From contig JAJDCP010000057.1 of the NCBI GenBank assembly GCA_029260765.1, forward strand, positions 1 through 60,730: DNA of 60,730 nucleotides, given 5' to 3'. Each line of letters starts with the position of its first letter. The stretch's first letter is position 1. This DNA comes from Planctomycetota bacterium (lineage in GTDB: Bacteria > Planctomycetota > J058 > JAJDCP01). This document shows, piece after piece, positions 8,994 through 17,238 of the stretch. Below the pieces are notes generated by a model, which worked only from the letters and a program-made list of their open reading frames with translations, searched no databases and was not told the DNA's origin. The translations under genes and the position numbers were made by a program.

Positions 8994-11021
8994 ATGACAG
9001 AATGCCCGCTCGCCGGCCTCCGCCTCTGGAGACGCCCACTGGCCGGCTTGGGCTGGACCGTCGCGGCCGGGCTGGCCCTGGTCCTCGCCTCGCGGCTCTG
9101 GCTGTTGCCCGATGCTCCCCACCTGCACGCACAACTCGCTGGCGCCGCCAGCCTGTTTCTTCTGCTGCTGACCGTGCTCGCGTTTCCGCGGGAGCTCGGC
9201 CGGCAACGCCGGCTCTGGGAGGGGCTGCTCGGTGACCTGGCAGCGGACCCGACCCGGAACCCTAGCAGTGCGGTGTGGGCGCTGCGAGCTGGCCGAGCGG
9301 CGAGCGTGGCATGTGTCGGCTGGGCCTGCTTGTTCGGGTATGGCTTGTGGCACAAAGACGTGCTGATCGACGAGCGCCGCTACGCCTGGGACGAGCTGGG
9401 TCTGCCGGCGCAGGACGGCGAGGTCGGCCTGGTTCTGCTGCTCGTCAGCCTGGCCGCCGCTGCGCTGCTTTTTGGGCTGAGCGGCTGGCTCCGCGATCAG
9501 CCCCGAGCGCTCGCAGCGCTGTTGGCGGAGGGAAAGGCCTGTAGGAACGCCCGGCCCGCACGAGCCGCGCGGCGCAGCACCCTCGTCGCCCTGGTCGGCC
9601 TCTGGTTGGGACTCGGTGCCCTGGGCCTGTTCGCGGTGCGGCGCTACATGGAGCTCGAGGTCTACCTCTCAGTGCCACACGCGCTCGCGAGCGGCCTGTG
9701 TGCGGTCGTACTGGGGACGGCCCTGTGGCTGTTCGCCTTCAGCCTGCTCCTCGCCCGCACTGCGGCCTTCCAGGTGCGGCTCGCCGAGCCCGCCGGTCCG
9801 GACAACGGCGACCTCCAGTTCGCGGGCCACGGCCTTCGGCGCAGCGGGGCGCACGCCTGGATGCTGGCCCGGCTCGGAACCGGGCTGGCCGGGGCCGCGA
9901 CGCTGGTCACCGCCGGCCTCGACCCGTTCGGAGATGCCCTCCCGGGCATCGACACGCGACTCTGGCTGCTCGGGTCGGCGGGCTGCTTGTTACTCGCCCT
10001 ACCACTGCTGGCCTGGACCGGCTATCTCCACCAATACGGCCGCTGCTTGGTCACCCTGGCGGGTCAGCGCGAGCGGAAACGGTCCGCAGCGACCGCCCGA
10101 GCCGAGCCCGAGCCTGAGACGCCCGCTGGATTCGGCCGGAGAAGTCGGTGGATGGCCGGGGTCGGGCTGCCCCTCCTGTTCGGCCTCTTGCTGCTGCCGC
10201 TCGCTTCCGGCCTGTCGCACAGCCCGAGCCGGCTGCGAATGTTAGCCCGGCTGAGGTTGGGCGTCAAAGACTGGAAGCCGTGGGCGCACTGGCTCCATGG
10301 TGCCCTCTTCCGTGACGTGCTCCAGACCGGCCTGGACAGCGCCCGGCTCGACGAGATTTGCGCCGATGTCGCCAGACCCGGGTGTTCGAGGGATGCGTAC
10401 AGGATTGCGGTGAGCATCAGGATGGCCGGTGAAATGCGCCGAGAACTCGAGCTCATCGCAGCGATCCGGCCGCTCCCGAGCGAAGACGCAGGGTACCGCC
10501 TGATCAGGAACAAGGCCATCAGCGCAGCCGAGCTCGAGAGCCTGTTGCGCGCCGCGTGCCGGATGGGAAGCGGCGAGCACGCCTGGCTCGCGAGAACGTT
10601 GAGGATCGACAACCGGGAGGTCAAGCGGCGGGCGGCGGTGCTCAGCACCTTGCGTGTAGAGTTCGAGCGCGCCGGCCGGCGCGATGAGGCGCTGACGGCC
10701 CTGCTGCTGCAAGCCCATTGGGGCAATCGGGGGGCCTTCAGCCAGCTAGTCGAAGACAGGAAGGAGCATGCGCAGTTCTCCCTGGCCGAGTGTCTGGCGG
10801 AGGGTATCGCCGAGCCGTTGAGACTCGGGCAGGGCTACACCTCCGCCTCCCTCATCGCCACTATCCGCGAGCAGCTGCTGGCGGAAGTCAGCCACCCGAA
10901 GTTCTCCGAAGCACTTCAGGAGCTGCGGCGGTTCCCGGCCCTGACCCGTCTCGTCGCCGATCTGGCGCGGGCTGGTGGGGACCCGTCCGCGCAATCCGGG
11001 CCAGGCCCGCAGTCGGATTGA
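8994..11021 (+). CDS. Large polytopic membrane protein of unknown function, 675 aa
   Basis: I do not recognise the family. The first 430 residues contain about eight to ten hydrophobic helices (for example WTVAAGLALVLASRLWLL at 20-37, GLVLLLVSLAAAALLFGL, LVALVGLWLGLGALGLFAV, LWLLGSAGCLLLALPLLAW and GVGLPLLFGLLLLPLASGL). Short Arg-rich loops separate them. The last 230 residues are soluble, helical and charged, with repeats of alternating Leu/Ala and Arg/Glu that could be a degenerate helical-repeat domain. The start is ATG 8994 with GGAGA about 8 bases upstream; the longer frame back to 8784 has no ribosome site. No neighbour gives functional context, since it stands between two gene-free regions. 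Confidence 0.75.
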   Translation: MTECPLAGLRLWRRPLAGLGWTVAAGLALVLASRLWLLPDAPHLHAQLAGAASLFLLLLTVLAFPRELGRQRRLWEGLLGDLAADPTRNPSSAVWALRAGRAASVACVGWACLFGYGLWHKDVLIDERRYAWDELGLPAQDGEVGLVLLLVSLAAAALLFGLSGWLRDQPRALAALLAEGKACRNARPARAARRSTLVALVGLWLGLGALGLFAVRRYMELEVYLSVPHALASGLCAVVLGTALWLFAFSLLLARTAAFQVRLAEPAGPDNGDLQFAGHGLRRSGAHAWMLARLGTGLAGAATLVTAGLDPFGDALPGIDTRLWLLGSAGCLLLALPLLAWTGYLHQYGRCLVTLAGQRERKRSAATARAEPEPETPAGFGRRSRWMAGVGLPLLFGLLLLPLASGLSHSPSRLRMLARLRLGVKDWKPWAHWLHGALFRDVLQTGLDSARLDEICADVARPGCSRDAYRIAVSIRMAGEMRRELELIAAIRPLPSEDAGYRLIRNKAISAAELESLLRAACRMGSGEHAWLARTLRIDNREVKRRAAVLSTLRVEFERAGRRDEALTALLLQAHWGNRGAFSQLVEDRKEHAQFSLAECLAEGIAEPLRLGQGYTSASLIATIREQLLAEVSHPKFSEALQELRRFPALTRLVADLARAGGDPSAQSGPGPQSD

Positions 11022-11574
11022 GGACGCTGCCGATGGGGCTGCTCCACTGCAGTTGAGCGTTTGCGTCCGCGAGCTGAAGCTGGGAGATTGCGACGCGACC
11101 GATCCCCATGTCTTCCGGATACGGCTCGAGCTGCGCGCCGTCGAGCTCGTCTCGGGTCAGGGGTGCCGGCTGCCTCTCCGAAGACCGCGACCTGGTCGCC
11201 GCGTCCCGAAGCGCCGTCGAGAATGTCGTCCTCGGCTTGATCGACGCCGTATACTGAGGTGAGCAGAATACTCCGCACGCTCGGGCGGCAGTAAGCTCAC
11301 CGTTACGCTCTCGACTCGGAGTGCCTCGTCGAGGTTGGCATCTTCGGGTTCTCGAGCCTGGCGACGCTTGCGAAGAGGGATCCGGACCCGATCCCGAGTC
11401 CGGATCCCTCGCCGCGACCGTAGCCGGTTCCGACTCCGGGCCCGGTTCCGGTCACCGAGTTTCCGAATTCCGAGAGCAGAGATCCGTGGGGACCGAAATC
11501 CGTGAAGACCGAGGCCGAGGTTGACTGACGAACGCATGGAGACAGGGAAATTCGGTGGTTGATGCAGGTTCGCT
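11022..11574. other. Gene-free region with a possible decayed minus-strand frame
   Basis: On the minus strand, roughly 11278 to 11160 gives DQAEDDILDGASGRGDQVAV. One frame over, about 11150 to 11045, gives DELDGAQLEPYPEDMGIGRV and SQLQLADANAQLQW. Both patches look like protein, so this may be a frameshifted gene fragment of an unrecognised family. From about 11380 to 11470 there is a low-complexity stretch of GATCCGGA/GGTTCCG words like the one at 6405. Confidence 0.35.
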
Positions 11575-12105
11575 GGGCCGGGTCGGGCATTTCTGCCGCT
11601 GTCCCGGGCGGAGCAGGCGGGTTGGGTCTGCGTCGGGTCGCTCTGCGAATGCTACCTGGGGGCTGTGCTCGGTTTCTTCCTCTGATCGGCATCGAGACAC
11701 TCGGGCGGTTGAGCCCGGCTTGCTGACTGCGTGCGGCCTGAGCGAGTTGGGGTGGCATGCTAGCATGGGTTTCGGGGCGCACCCCGATATCTTCGGCCCG
11801 GCAGCCATCGGCCGCCGGCCTTTGCGCACCGCTCACACCATCGAGTATGAGTGCCCAGTGCAGTCGCTGTGGGGCTTGGGGCTTCCGAGCCCACCACAGC
11901 CTTCTTGGCCGCAACACCAAACGGGTTCGCACCCTGAAGCCTTGCCTGATTGGCGCGAGTACTCGACCCAGGGTTGAGCCTGGCGAGCGGCGCCTCTGGC
12001 GGAGTGGGCCGGGACGGGTCTGAGTCAGGCTGCCCTGCGAATGCTACTTCGGGGCTATGTTCGCCGTCACCCTCCGATAGACATCGAGGCGTTCAAGCTG
12101 TCGGC
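11575..12105. repeat. Degenerate long repeat, copy B (about 388-bp period)
   Basis: This is the second copy of the noncoding repeat at 335-870, in the same orientation. It also contains the internal direct repeat: one start near 11607 (GGGCGGAGCAGGCGGGTTGG) and one near 11995 (TGGCGGAGTGGGCCGGGACG), each followed by a GCGAATGCTAC motif. The last 39 bases overlap the 3' end of the FAD-oxidoreductase gene, whose final residues (LNASMSIGG) are encoded by repeat sequence. Confidence 0.75.
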
Positions 12106-13491
12106 CCCCTCTTGCTTGGCTCCAACCCTGCGCTGAGCCCTACCGGTCACCTTCTCGAACAGGTCGGGCAGACGTCCATGCGCGTCGTAGCGTGCTTTGA
12201 GCCTCTTGAATAGCGATCGGTCATAGATCTCCCAGAAGCGTTGCCGCTCGTAGCAGACCTTGGAGTAGAGCGACTTCCGCCCACCGAGCTCTGCGACGAC
12301 GGCCTCGATGCGCCGGTTGTGATGCCAGGGGTCTCCATCCCGGGCGGGGACGAGATCCCAGAAGCCGAAGTTGACGTACAGCTCCGGCTGCACCGGGTAC
12401 AGGGTCCAGCGCACAGCGGGGTCCCGTGGACGGATCGGACAGACCCAGACAGGCAGGATGCCGATCTCGCGTTGAAAGAACTCCAGGAAGGCCGCCGCCC
12501 GGCCGACCGGGATCTCGACATCCTGCACGACCGGCTCCAGCGGCGGCCGCCTCAGCCAGCGTTCGAGCCGCGCCACGGCGCTGCTCGTGCCGTACCAGTG
12601 GCGGATCTTCCAATAGGTTGTCGAGCGCAACAGGCGCCGGCCTGCAAGCAGGCGCAGCCAGCGGTTCTCCGCGCCGAAGTGGCGCGAGCACCAGAACCAG
12701 TCGGTGTCCCAACGCCAGAGATAATCCGCGACCTTGAGCACGTCGGTGCGGCGCTCCGCCACGGCCCGATGGTAGATCTCGCCGCGCTGGTAGTTGCGTG
12801 TGTGGCGCGCGCTGGCGACGAAGCGGCCGACGCTGAGCACCAGGTGCCTGGCAGCGAAGATACTGCCGTCGACGAAGTCGAGCTCCGGCCGTGCACAGGC
12901 CAAGGCGAGGGCCTCGAAGTAGGCACCGGGCTCGGCGAAGCGGAGGTGCTCGAGGCGGACGAAGGGGAGAACCGGGATGGTGGGCAGGACCAGGCGGAGC
13001 GCATAGCCCAGCGTGCCATAGGAGTTGGGGAACGCGAAGAACAGCTCGCGGTGCTCGTTGTCGGGCCGGCAATGGACGACCTCGCCGCTGCCGGTCAGCA
13101 CGTCGAAAGCCTCGACCGTCTCATGGACGAAGCCGTAACGGAACGACGACGCCTCTATCCCAATCCCCGCGGCCGCGCCACCGACCGTGATCGACTTCAG
13201 CTGCGGGACGACGGCCGGCATGCAGCCCTGGGCCAGCGTTGCACGCACGATGCGCTCGTAGGGCGCCATCCCCTGAACCTCGAGCTTCCCCCGCCCCACG
13301 CCGAGCACCTGGTCAAACGCGCGGATGTCGACACTGCGCGCGCGGCGTGCGCGGTGGCGGAACAGGTTGGAGGTCTGCTTGTGCAGAGCGACGGGGCCGG
13401 GGCTCCTGGCGAGCGCGTCCTGCAGGCGACGGGCCCGCGCATCGTGCCTTCGGCGCTGCGACGGGCTCGCCGGGCCCCTGTCATCGCTCAT
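12067..13491 (-). CDS. FAD-binding oxidoreductase, TmsA-like (probable methylene-fatty-acyl reductase), 474 aa
   Basis: A PCMH-type FAD-binding enzyme of the DHCR24-like branch. The FAD region runs over roughly residues 70-190, with GVGRGKLEVQGMAPYERIV, VPQLKSITVGGAAAG (the flavin-pyrophosphate loop), SSFRYGFVHETVEAFDVLTG and FAFPNSYGTLGYALRLV. A cap/C-terminal region follows with WYGTSSAVARLERWLRRPP and VNFGFWDLVPARDGD. Its gene overlaps the 3' end of the methyltransferase gene by 11 bases, so the two are translationally coupled. In actinobacteria the same pair makes tuberculostearic acid: a CFA-synthase-like enzyme adds a methylene at C10 of oleoyl phospholipid and the FAD enzyme reduces it to a methyl branch. 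I infer the same job here. The start is ATG 13489-13491. The C-terminal residues run into a repeat element, so the end may be altered. Confidence 0.82.
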   Translation of the reverse strand: MSDDRGPASPSQRRRHDARARRLQDALARSPGPVALHKQTSNLFRHRARRARSVDIRAFDQVLGVGRGKLEVQGMAPYERIVRATLAQGCMPAVVPQLKSITVGGAAAGIGIEASSFRYGFVHETVEAFDVLTGSGEVVHCRPDNEHRELFFAFPNSYGTLGYALRLVLPTIPVLPFVRLEHLRFAEPGAYFEALALACARPELDFVDGSIFAARHLVLSVGRFVASARHTRNYQRGEIYHRAVAERRTDVLKVADYLWRWDTDWFWCSRHFGAENRWLRLLAGRRLLRSTTYWKIRHWYGTSSAVARLERWLRRPPLEPVVQDVEIPVGRAAAFLEFFQREIGILPVWVCPIRPRDPAVRWTLYPVQPELYVNFGFWDLVPARDGDPWHHNRRIEAVVAELGGRKSLYSKVCYERQRFWEIYDRSLFKRLKARYDAHGRLPDLFEKVTGRAQRRVGAKQEGADSLNASMSIGG

Positions 13492-14740
13492 AGGGAGCGG
13501 GTGCCTTGCGCACTGGGGCCAGAAGGGGCTTGCCGGCGGCCTCGTGGTGCAGCATGGCGTGGCGCGTGCAGGGTGGACCGTCCCCGGGCTGCATCTCGAG
13601 GACAAGCTGGTAGAGCTGCAAGCCGCCCCAGCGGAACCCGGCGGCCGCGGACCTCAGGTAGAGGCGGAACATGCGCACGAACTCCTCCCCGTGTTGTTCG
13701 ACAATCTCCGCCACGTGCGCTTCGAGGCGCGCTGCCCAGTGGTCCAGGGTGACGGCGTAGTGCAATCGCAGGTTTTCGACATCAGAGACCTGCCAGAGTC
13801 GCCCTGGACTCTCGAGGGACGCCGTGATCTCGCCCAACGAGGGGATGTAGGCGCCAGGGAAGATGTATCGTTCGAGCCAGGCGTCGATCCTCGAAGGATA
13901 CGAGCGGCCGATGCTGTGGACCAGGGCCCGTCCCTCAGGCCGTGTCACTCGATGGATGAGGTCGAAAAAGCGCCGGTAGTTTTCGCGCCCAACGTGCTCG
14001 AGCATGCCTACAGAGACGAAGTGGTCAAAGCGCTTGCCGAGCTTGGGAATCGAGCGGTAGTCCTCGAGCCGGTATTCAACCTGCTCGGGACCGACGCCGA
14101 GCGCCAGAGCCCGCTCACGCGCCCAGGCGATCTGTTCCTTAGAGATGTTGTAGGACGTCACGCGCACGCCGTAGTGGGTAGCCGCGTGCAGCGCCAGGCC
14201 ACCCCAGCCGCAACCTGCCTCAACGATCTCCTGGCCGGGCTTGAGCCCGAGCTTGCGGCAGACGAGGTCCATTTTATTCAGCTGGGCCTGCTCCAGGGAA
14301 TCTTCAGGAACCTCGAAGTACGCGCAGGTGTACTGCATCTGGGGATCGAGGAAACGTGCGTAGAAGTCGTTCCCGAGGTCGTAGTGGGTCGCGATGTTGC
14401 GGCGGGACCCGCTCAGCGTGTTCCGCCGCAGCAGCGAGCCGAGCACGAAGCGGGCGATCTCGAGAAACCCGGGCCGGAAGCCGGAGTGGGCCATCGCCTG
14501 GCCAACGCGCACGAGGTGCTGGAGGTCGCCTTCGACCTCGATGTTCCCTTGCATGTATGCTTCACCGAAGCCGAGTGACCCTCGCCGCACGCAGTCTGCG
14601 AGGGCTGCTTCGGTTTTGAAGTGGGCGACGAATTCCCACGGCGCAGCGCCCTGCTCAAAGCGTTCGCCATCGGCGAAAACGAAGGCGAATGCGCCTGAGC
14701 TTGCAGAGCGTTCAAGAGCACGGAGAAAGAGCCGGCGCAT
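13481..14740 (-). CDS. Cyclopropane-fatty-acyl-phospholipid synthase family methyltransferase (TmsB/CFA-like), 419 aa
   Basis: A SAM-dependent methyltransferase acting on unsaturated acyl chains of membrane phospholipids. Visible family hallmarks are FGEAYMQGNIEVEGDL near residue 60, THYDLGNDFYARFLDPQMQY, the SAM motif EAGCGWGGLALHAA, YNISKEQIAWARERA, FVSVGMLEHVGRENY and the terminal WGGLQLYQLVL. The start is ATG 14738-14740, since GGGAG sits about 7 bases upstream; an upstream ATG at 14779 lacks one. It is the first gene of a two-gene operon with the FAD oxidoreductase. That partner suggests a methylene or methyl-branched product rather than a cyclopropane, but the sequence alone does not decide this. 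It is divergent from the 14900 gene. Confidence 0.9.
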   Translation of the reverse strand: MRRLFLRALERSASSGAFAFVFADGERFEQGAAPWEFVAHFKTEAALADCVRRGSLGFGEAYMQGNIEVEGDLQHLVRVGQAMAHSGFRPGFLEIARFVLGSLLRRNTLSGSRRNIATHYDLGNDFYARFLDPQMQYTCAYFEVPEDSLEQAQLNKMDLVCRKLGLKPGQEIVEAGCGWGGLALHAATHYGVRVTSYNISKEQIAWARERALALGVGPEQVEYRLEDYRSIPKLGKRFDHFVSVGMLEHVGRENYRRFFDLIHRVTRPEGRALVHSIGRSYPSRIDAWLERYIFPGAYIPSLGEITASLESPGRLWQVSDVENLRLHYAVTLDHWAARLEAHVAEIVEQHGEEFVRMFRLYLRSAAAGFRWGGLQLYQLVLEMQPGDGPPCTRHAMLHHEAAGKPLLAPVRKAPAPYER

Positions 14741-14899
14741 TCGAAACTCCCGATGGGGTCTCCCCAAGATCCCGAGCATCCTCGATAATCAGACGGAAGA
14801 CATCAAGGTTTCTTGGTGTTGGGAGATCATCTGCCCGGCCCAAAGAAGCGTAGGGTCTTACGCGTACCATCGATACAACCCTCGGAGCAGGAGACGGCT

Positions 14900-16030
14900 A
14901 TGGCCACGCGCTCGCGATCGATCACAGGTAGGGGGCTGCTCGCGGTCCTGCTGCTCGCCTTCAGCGGTGGCCTGGAGGCCCAGGAGGTTCGGGCGCTATG
15001 GGTGACGCGTTGGGATTACCGAAGCGAGGCGGACGTACGCTCGCTGATCGAGCGCGCCGCCTCACTTGGCGTCGGGCGCGTGCTGTTCCAGGTGCGCGGC
15101 AACGCCTCGGTCTTCTACCCCTCGGCGCTGGAACCCTGGGCCGCAGAGCTGGGGAGCGCCGATCCTGGCTTCGACCCCTTGGCGGTGGCGCTTGAGGAGG
15201 CACAGCGTCGGGGCCTCGCGTTGGAGGCCTGGATCAACGTCATGCCGCTCTGGCGGGGTACCAAGCCACCGGCCGACTCGAACCACGCCTACCTCCTGCA
15301 CCCCGAGTGGAGAGTCGTCAGCGAGAGCGGCAAGCCGCAGCAACGCAACGAGCACTACGTTTGCGGCAACCCTGTCCGGCAGGACTTTCGAGCGCACGTC
15401 GCCGGCATCGCCGCCGAGATCGCCACGAACTATGCGGTCGACGCCGTGCACCTCGACTACATCCGCTACGTGCTCGACCTCGAAGGCGAAGACTTCTCCT
15501 GGGACGCTCAGAGTCTGGCGCTCTTCGGGGGCGACCCGAAAGAACAGCCGGAGGGCTGGCTCTGCTTCAAGGCAGAGCAGGTCACGGGCATGGTCGCCGA
15601 GATCCGGGCCGCGGTCCGCGCAGCCCGGCCCGCCTGCCGGCTGACAGCGGCGGTCTTCGCGCCCGCCGCGGCGCGGGTCAAGGTCGGGCAAGACGTCGAG
15701 AGCTGGGTGCGCCAAGGACTGGTCGACGCACTCTATCCGATGTGCTATGCGGAAACAGAGCAGGATTACGCGCAGCGCCTGGCCGAGAGCCTGCCGCTGG
15801 GAGGCGACAGCGTTCCTGTGATCGTCGGCATCGCGGCCGGCCGTCACGCAGATCCAGCCCAGACATTCCTCCAGATCGAAACCGCTCGTGCGCAGGGGGC
15901 GGCGGGAGTAGCGCTGTTCAGCTACAGCGCCTTCTTCCCCTCGCCCGACCAGGGAGCGCTCGGCCAGGCTCCGGAGCCGTCCCGTGACGCGCGAGCCGGG
16001 GCGTTGCGGCGGTTCTTTGGCGAGCCGTGA
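14900..16030 (+). CDS. Secreted family-10-like glycosyl hydrolase (GHL10), 376 aa
   Basis: A signal peptide (GLLAVLLLAFSGGLEAQ) ends near residue 27. It is followed by EVRALWVTRWDY, the usual opening of the GHL10 TIM-barrel family (YddW-like). Further marks are the barrel strands GVGRVLFQVRGNASVFYPS, LALEAWINVM and AVDAVHLDYIRY (with a probable catalytic Asp), and VDALYPMCYAE near the C-terminus. It is expected to act outside the cytoplasm on glycan or peptidoglycan-related substrates; the true substrate is unknown. The start is ATG 14900 with GGAG about 10 bases upstream. It is divergently arranged with the lipid operon and followed by broken genes. Confidence 0.88.
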   Translation: MATRSRSITGRGLLAVLLLAFSGGLEAQEVRALWVTRWDYRSEADVRSLIERAASLGVGRVLFQVRGNASVFYPSALEPWAAELGSADPGFDPLAVALEEAQRRGLALEAWINVMPLWRGTKPPADSNHAYLLHPEWRVVSESGKPQQRNEHYVCGNPVRQDFRAHVAGIAAEIATNYAVDAVHLDYIRYVLDLEGEDFSWDAQSLALFGGDPKEQPEGWLCFKAEQVTGMVAEIRAAVRAARPACRLTAAVFAPAAARVKVGQDVESWVRQGLVDALYPMCYAETEQDYAQRLAESLPLGGDSVPVIVGIAAGRHADPAQTFLQIETARAQGAAGVALFSYSAFFPSPDQGALGQAPEPSRDARAGALRRFFGEP

Positions 16031-16244
16031 CCGGTTTGGGCGTCGGCTGCCTGCGCAAAGATCTGCAGACCGAGTTCGAGGAAGCTCGGGGAGGGATCCG
16101 CGAGCTCTACCGCCGCGAGTAGCCAGCGCCGCGTGCCGGCAGGTTGCCTGGCTCGACCGCCGGGCCTCTGCTGGTGCCAGCGTTTCTTCCTACGCCAGCT
16201 CCCTGGTATCACGCACCGTCCGATTCCATCCCACGAGGCTCGCT

Positions 16245-16432
16245 ATGGCCTTGCCCGCGAACATGCGCGCGATCGTGCTTCCCCGCCACGCTCTCGACCT
16301 GTCCGAGGCCATCGCCGGCCTGCGCGTCGAGGAACGACCGGTCCCGCGTCCGAAGAAGGGCCAGGTCTTGATCAGGGTTCTGGCTGCACCGTGCCATCCG
16401 AGCGACTTGATGTTTCTGCGGGACAGGTTTCC
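16245..16432 (+). pseudogene. 5' fragment of a medium-chain dehydrogenase/quinone oxidoreductase gene
   Basis: The first 62 or so codons (MRAIVLPRHALDLSEAIAGL, then VEERPVPRPKKGQVLIRVLA and APCHPSDLMFLRD) match the start of zinc-free MDR oxidoreductases (GEVLVRVxAAPxNPSDxxFLxG). At about 16428 the sequence stops resembling that family and changes, in another frame, to an alpha/beta hydrolase that lacks its own N-terminus. No cofactor-binding domain remains, so this is a truncated relic. Confidence 0.8.
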
Positions 16433-17119
16433 AGGTGCTGCGCTACGATCACTTCGGCCGCGGTCTGTCCGACCGACCGGATACGGACTACGGCCGCGCT
16501 CTGGACCGCCGCCAGTTGCTCGGGCTGCTCGATGCACTGGAGCAGCCCGTGCCCGTGCAGCTTGTCGGTATCTCCTTCGGCGCCGCCACGGCCGTCAGCT
16601 TCGCGGCCGAGCATCCGAAACGGGTCGCCTCGCTCGCGCTGCTCGCTCCCGTCCTGGACTATGCCCAGGGCCGGAGCCTGTTCACGCTGGCGAGCCTGCC
16701 GGGCGTGGGAGAATGGTACGCTCGTGTGCTCGGGGTGCCGGGCAGCATCCGGCGCGCCGCGGCTTTTCTCGAGGAATCCGGAGCGCCGGATTGGAGCGAA
16801 CGTTACCTCGAGCAGACGCGCTATGCGGGCTTCGAGGCCGCCCTGTTGAGCTTCGCGCGCACAGACGCGTTGCGCGAGACTCCAGCGAAGCGTACGCACA
16901 GGTCGCCGACAAGCCCACGCTGCTGCTCTGGGGCGATGCAGACGGCGACGTTCCCCAAGCGCACATCCAGACGACCTTGGAGCTGCTGCCGCATGCAGAG
17001 TACGTCGAACTCAGCGGCGCGGGGCACGGCTTGAATCTGCAACGCACGCCGCCATCGCTGCGTGGTTGTGCCGGAGTGCGACCACCAGTTCCGCGGTGCA
17101 ATCCACGGCCGCATCTTGA
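16433..17119 (+). pseudogene. Truncated, frameshifted alpha/beta hydrolase gene
   Basis: Begins directly at QVLRYDHFGRGLSDRPDTDY, the region just after the oxyanion strand of alpha/beta hydrolases. It continues with the nucleophile elbow VGISFGAATAV (a GISFG version of GxSxG) and a cap region. Near 16870 the frame shifts: SEAYAQVADKPTLLLWGDAD and AGHGLNLQ (acid and histidine of the triad) are one frame over. Another shift near 17040 gives HAAIAAWL before TGA 17117-17119. The first 50-60 codons of a normal hydrolase are missing, replaced by the MDR fragment. Confidence 0.8.
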
Positions 17120-17238
17120 GCCAGGCGCCGCTGTGGGCTTTCGCCGATGACGAGCCCTTTCCCGATCCCTCGCGAGGGATCTTCCTCTACAGCTGACAGT
17201 CCACGGGACACCTGCGGAGGCCCTGACTCAGCCGCGGC

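Noticed and set aside
12241..13752. 503-codon plus-strand frame over the FAD-oxidoreductase gene
   Set aside because: Shadow of the minus-strand enzyme, which has clear flavin-binding motifs and a coupled upstream partner.
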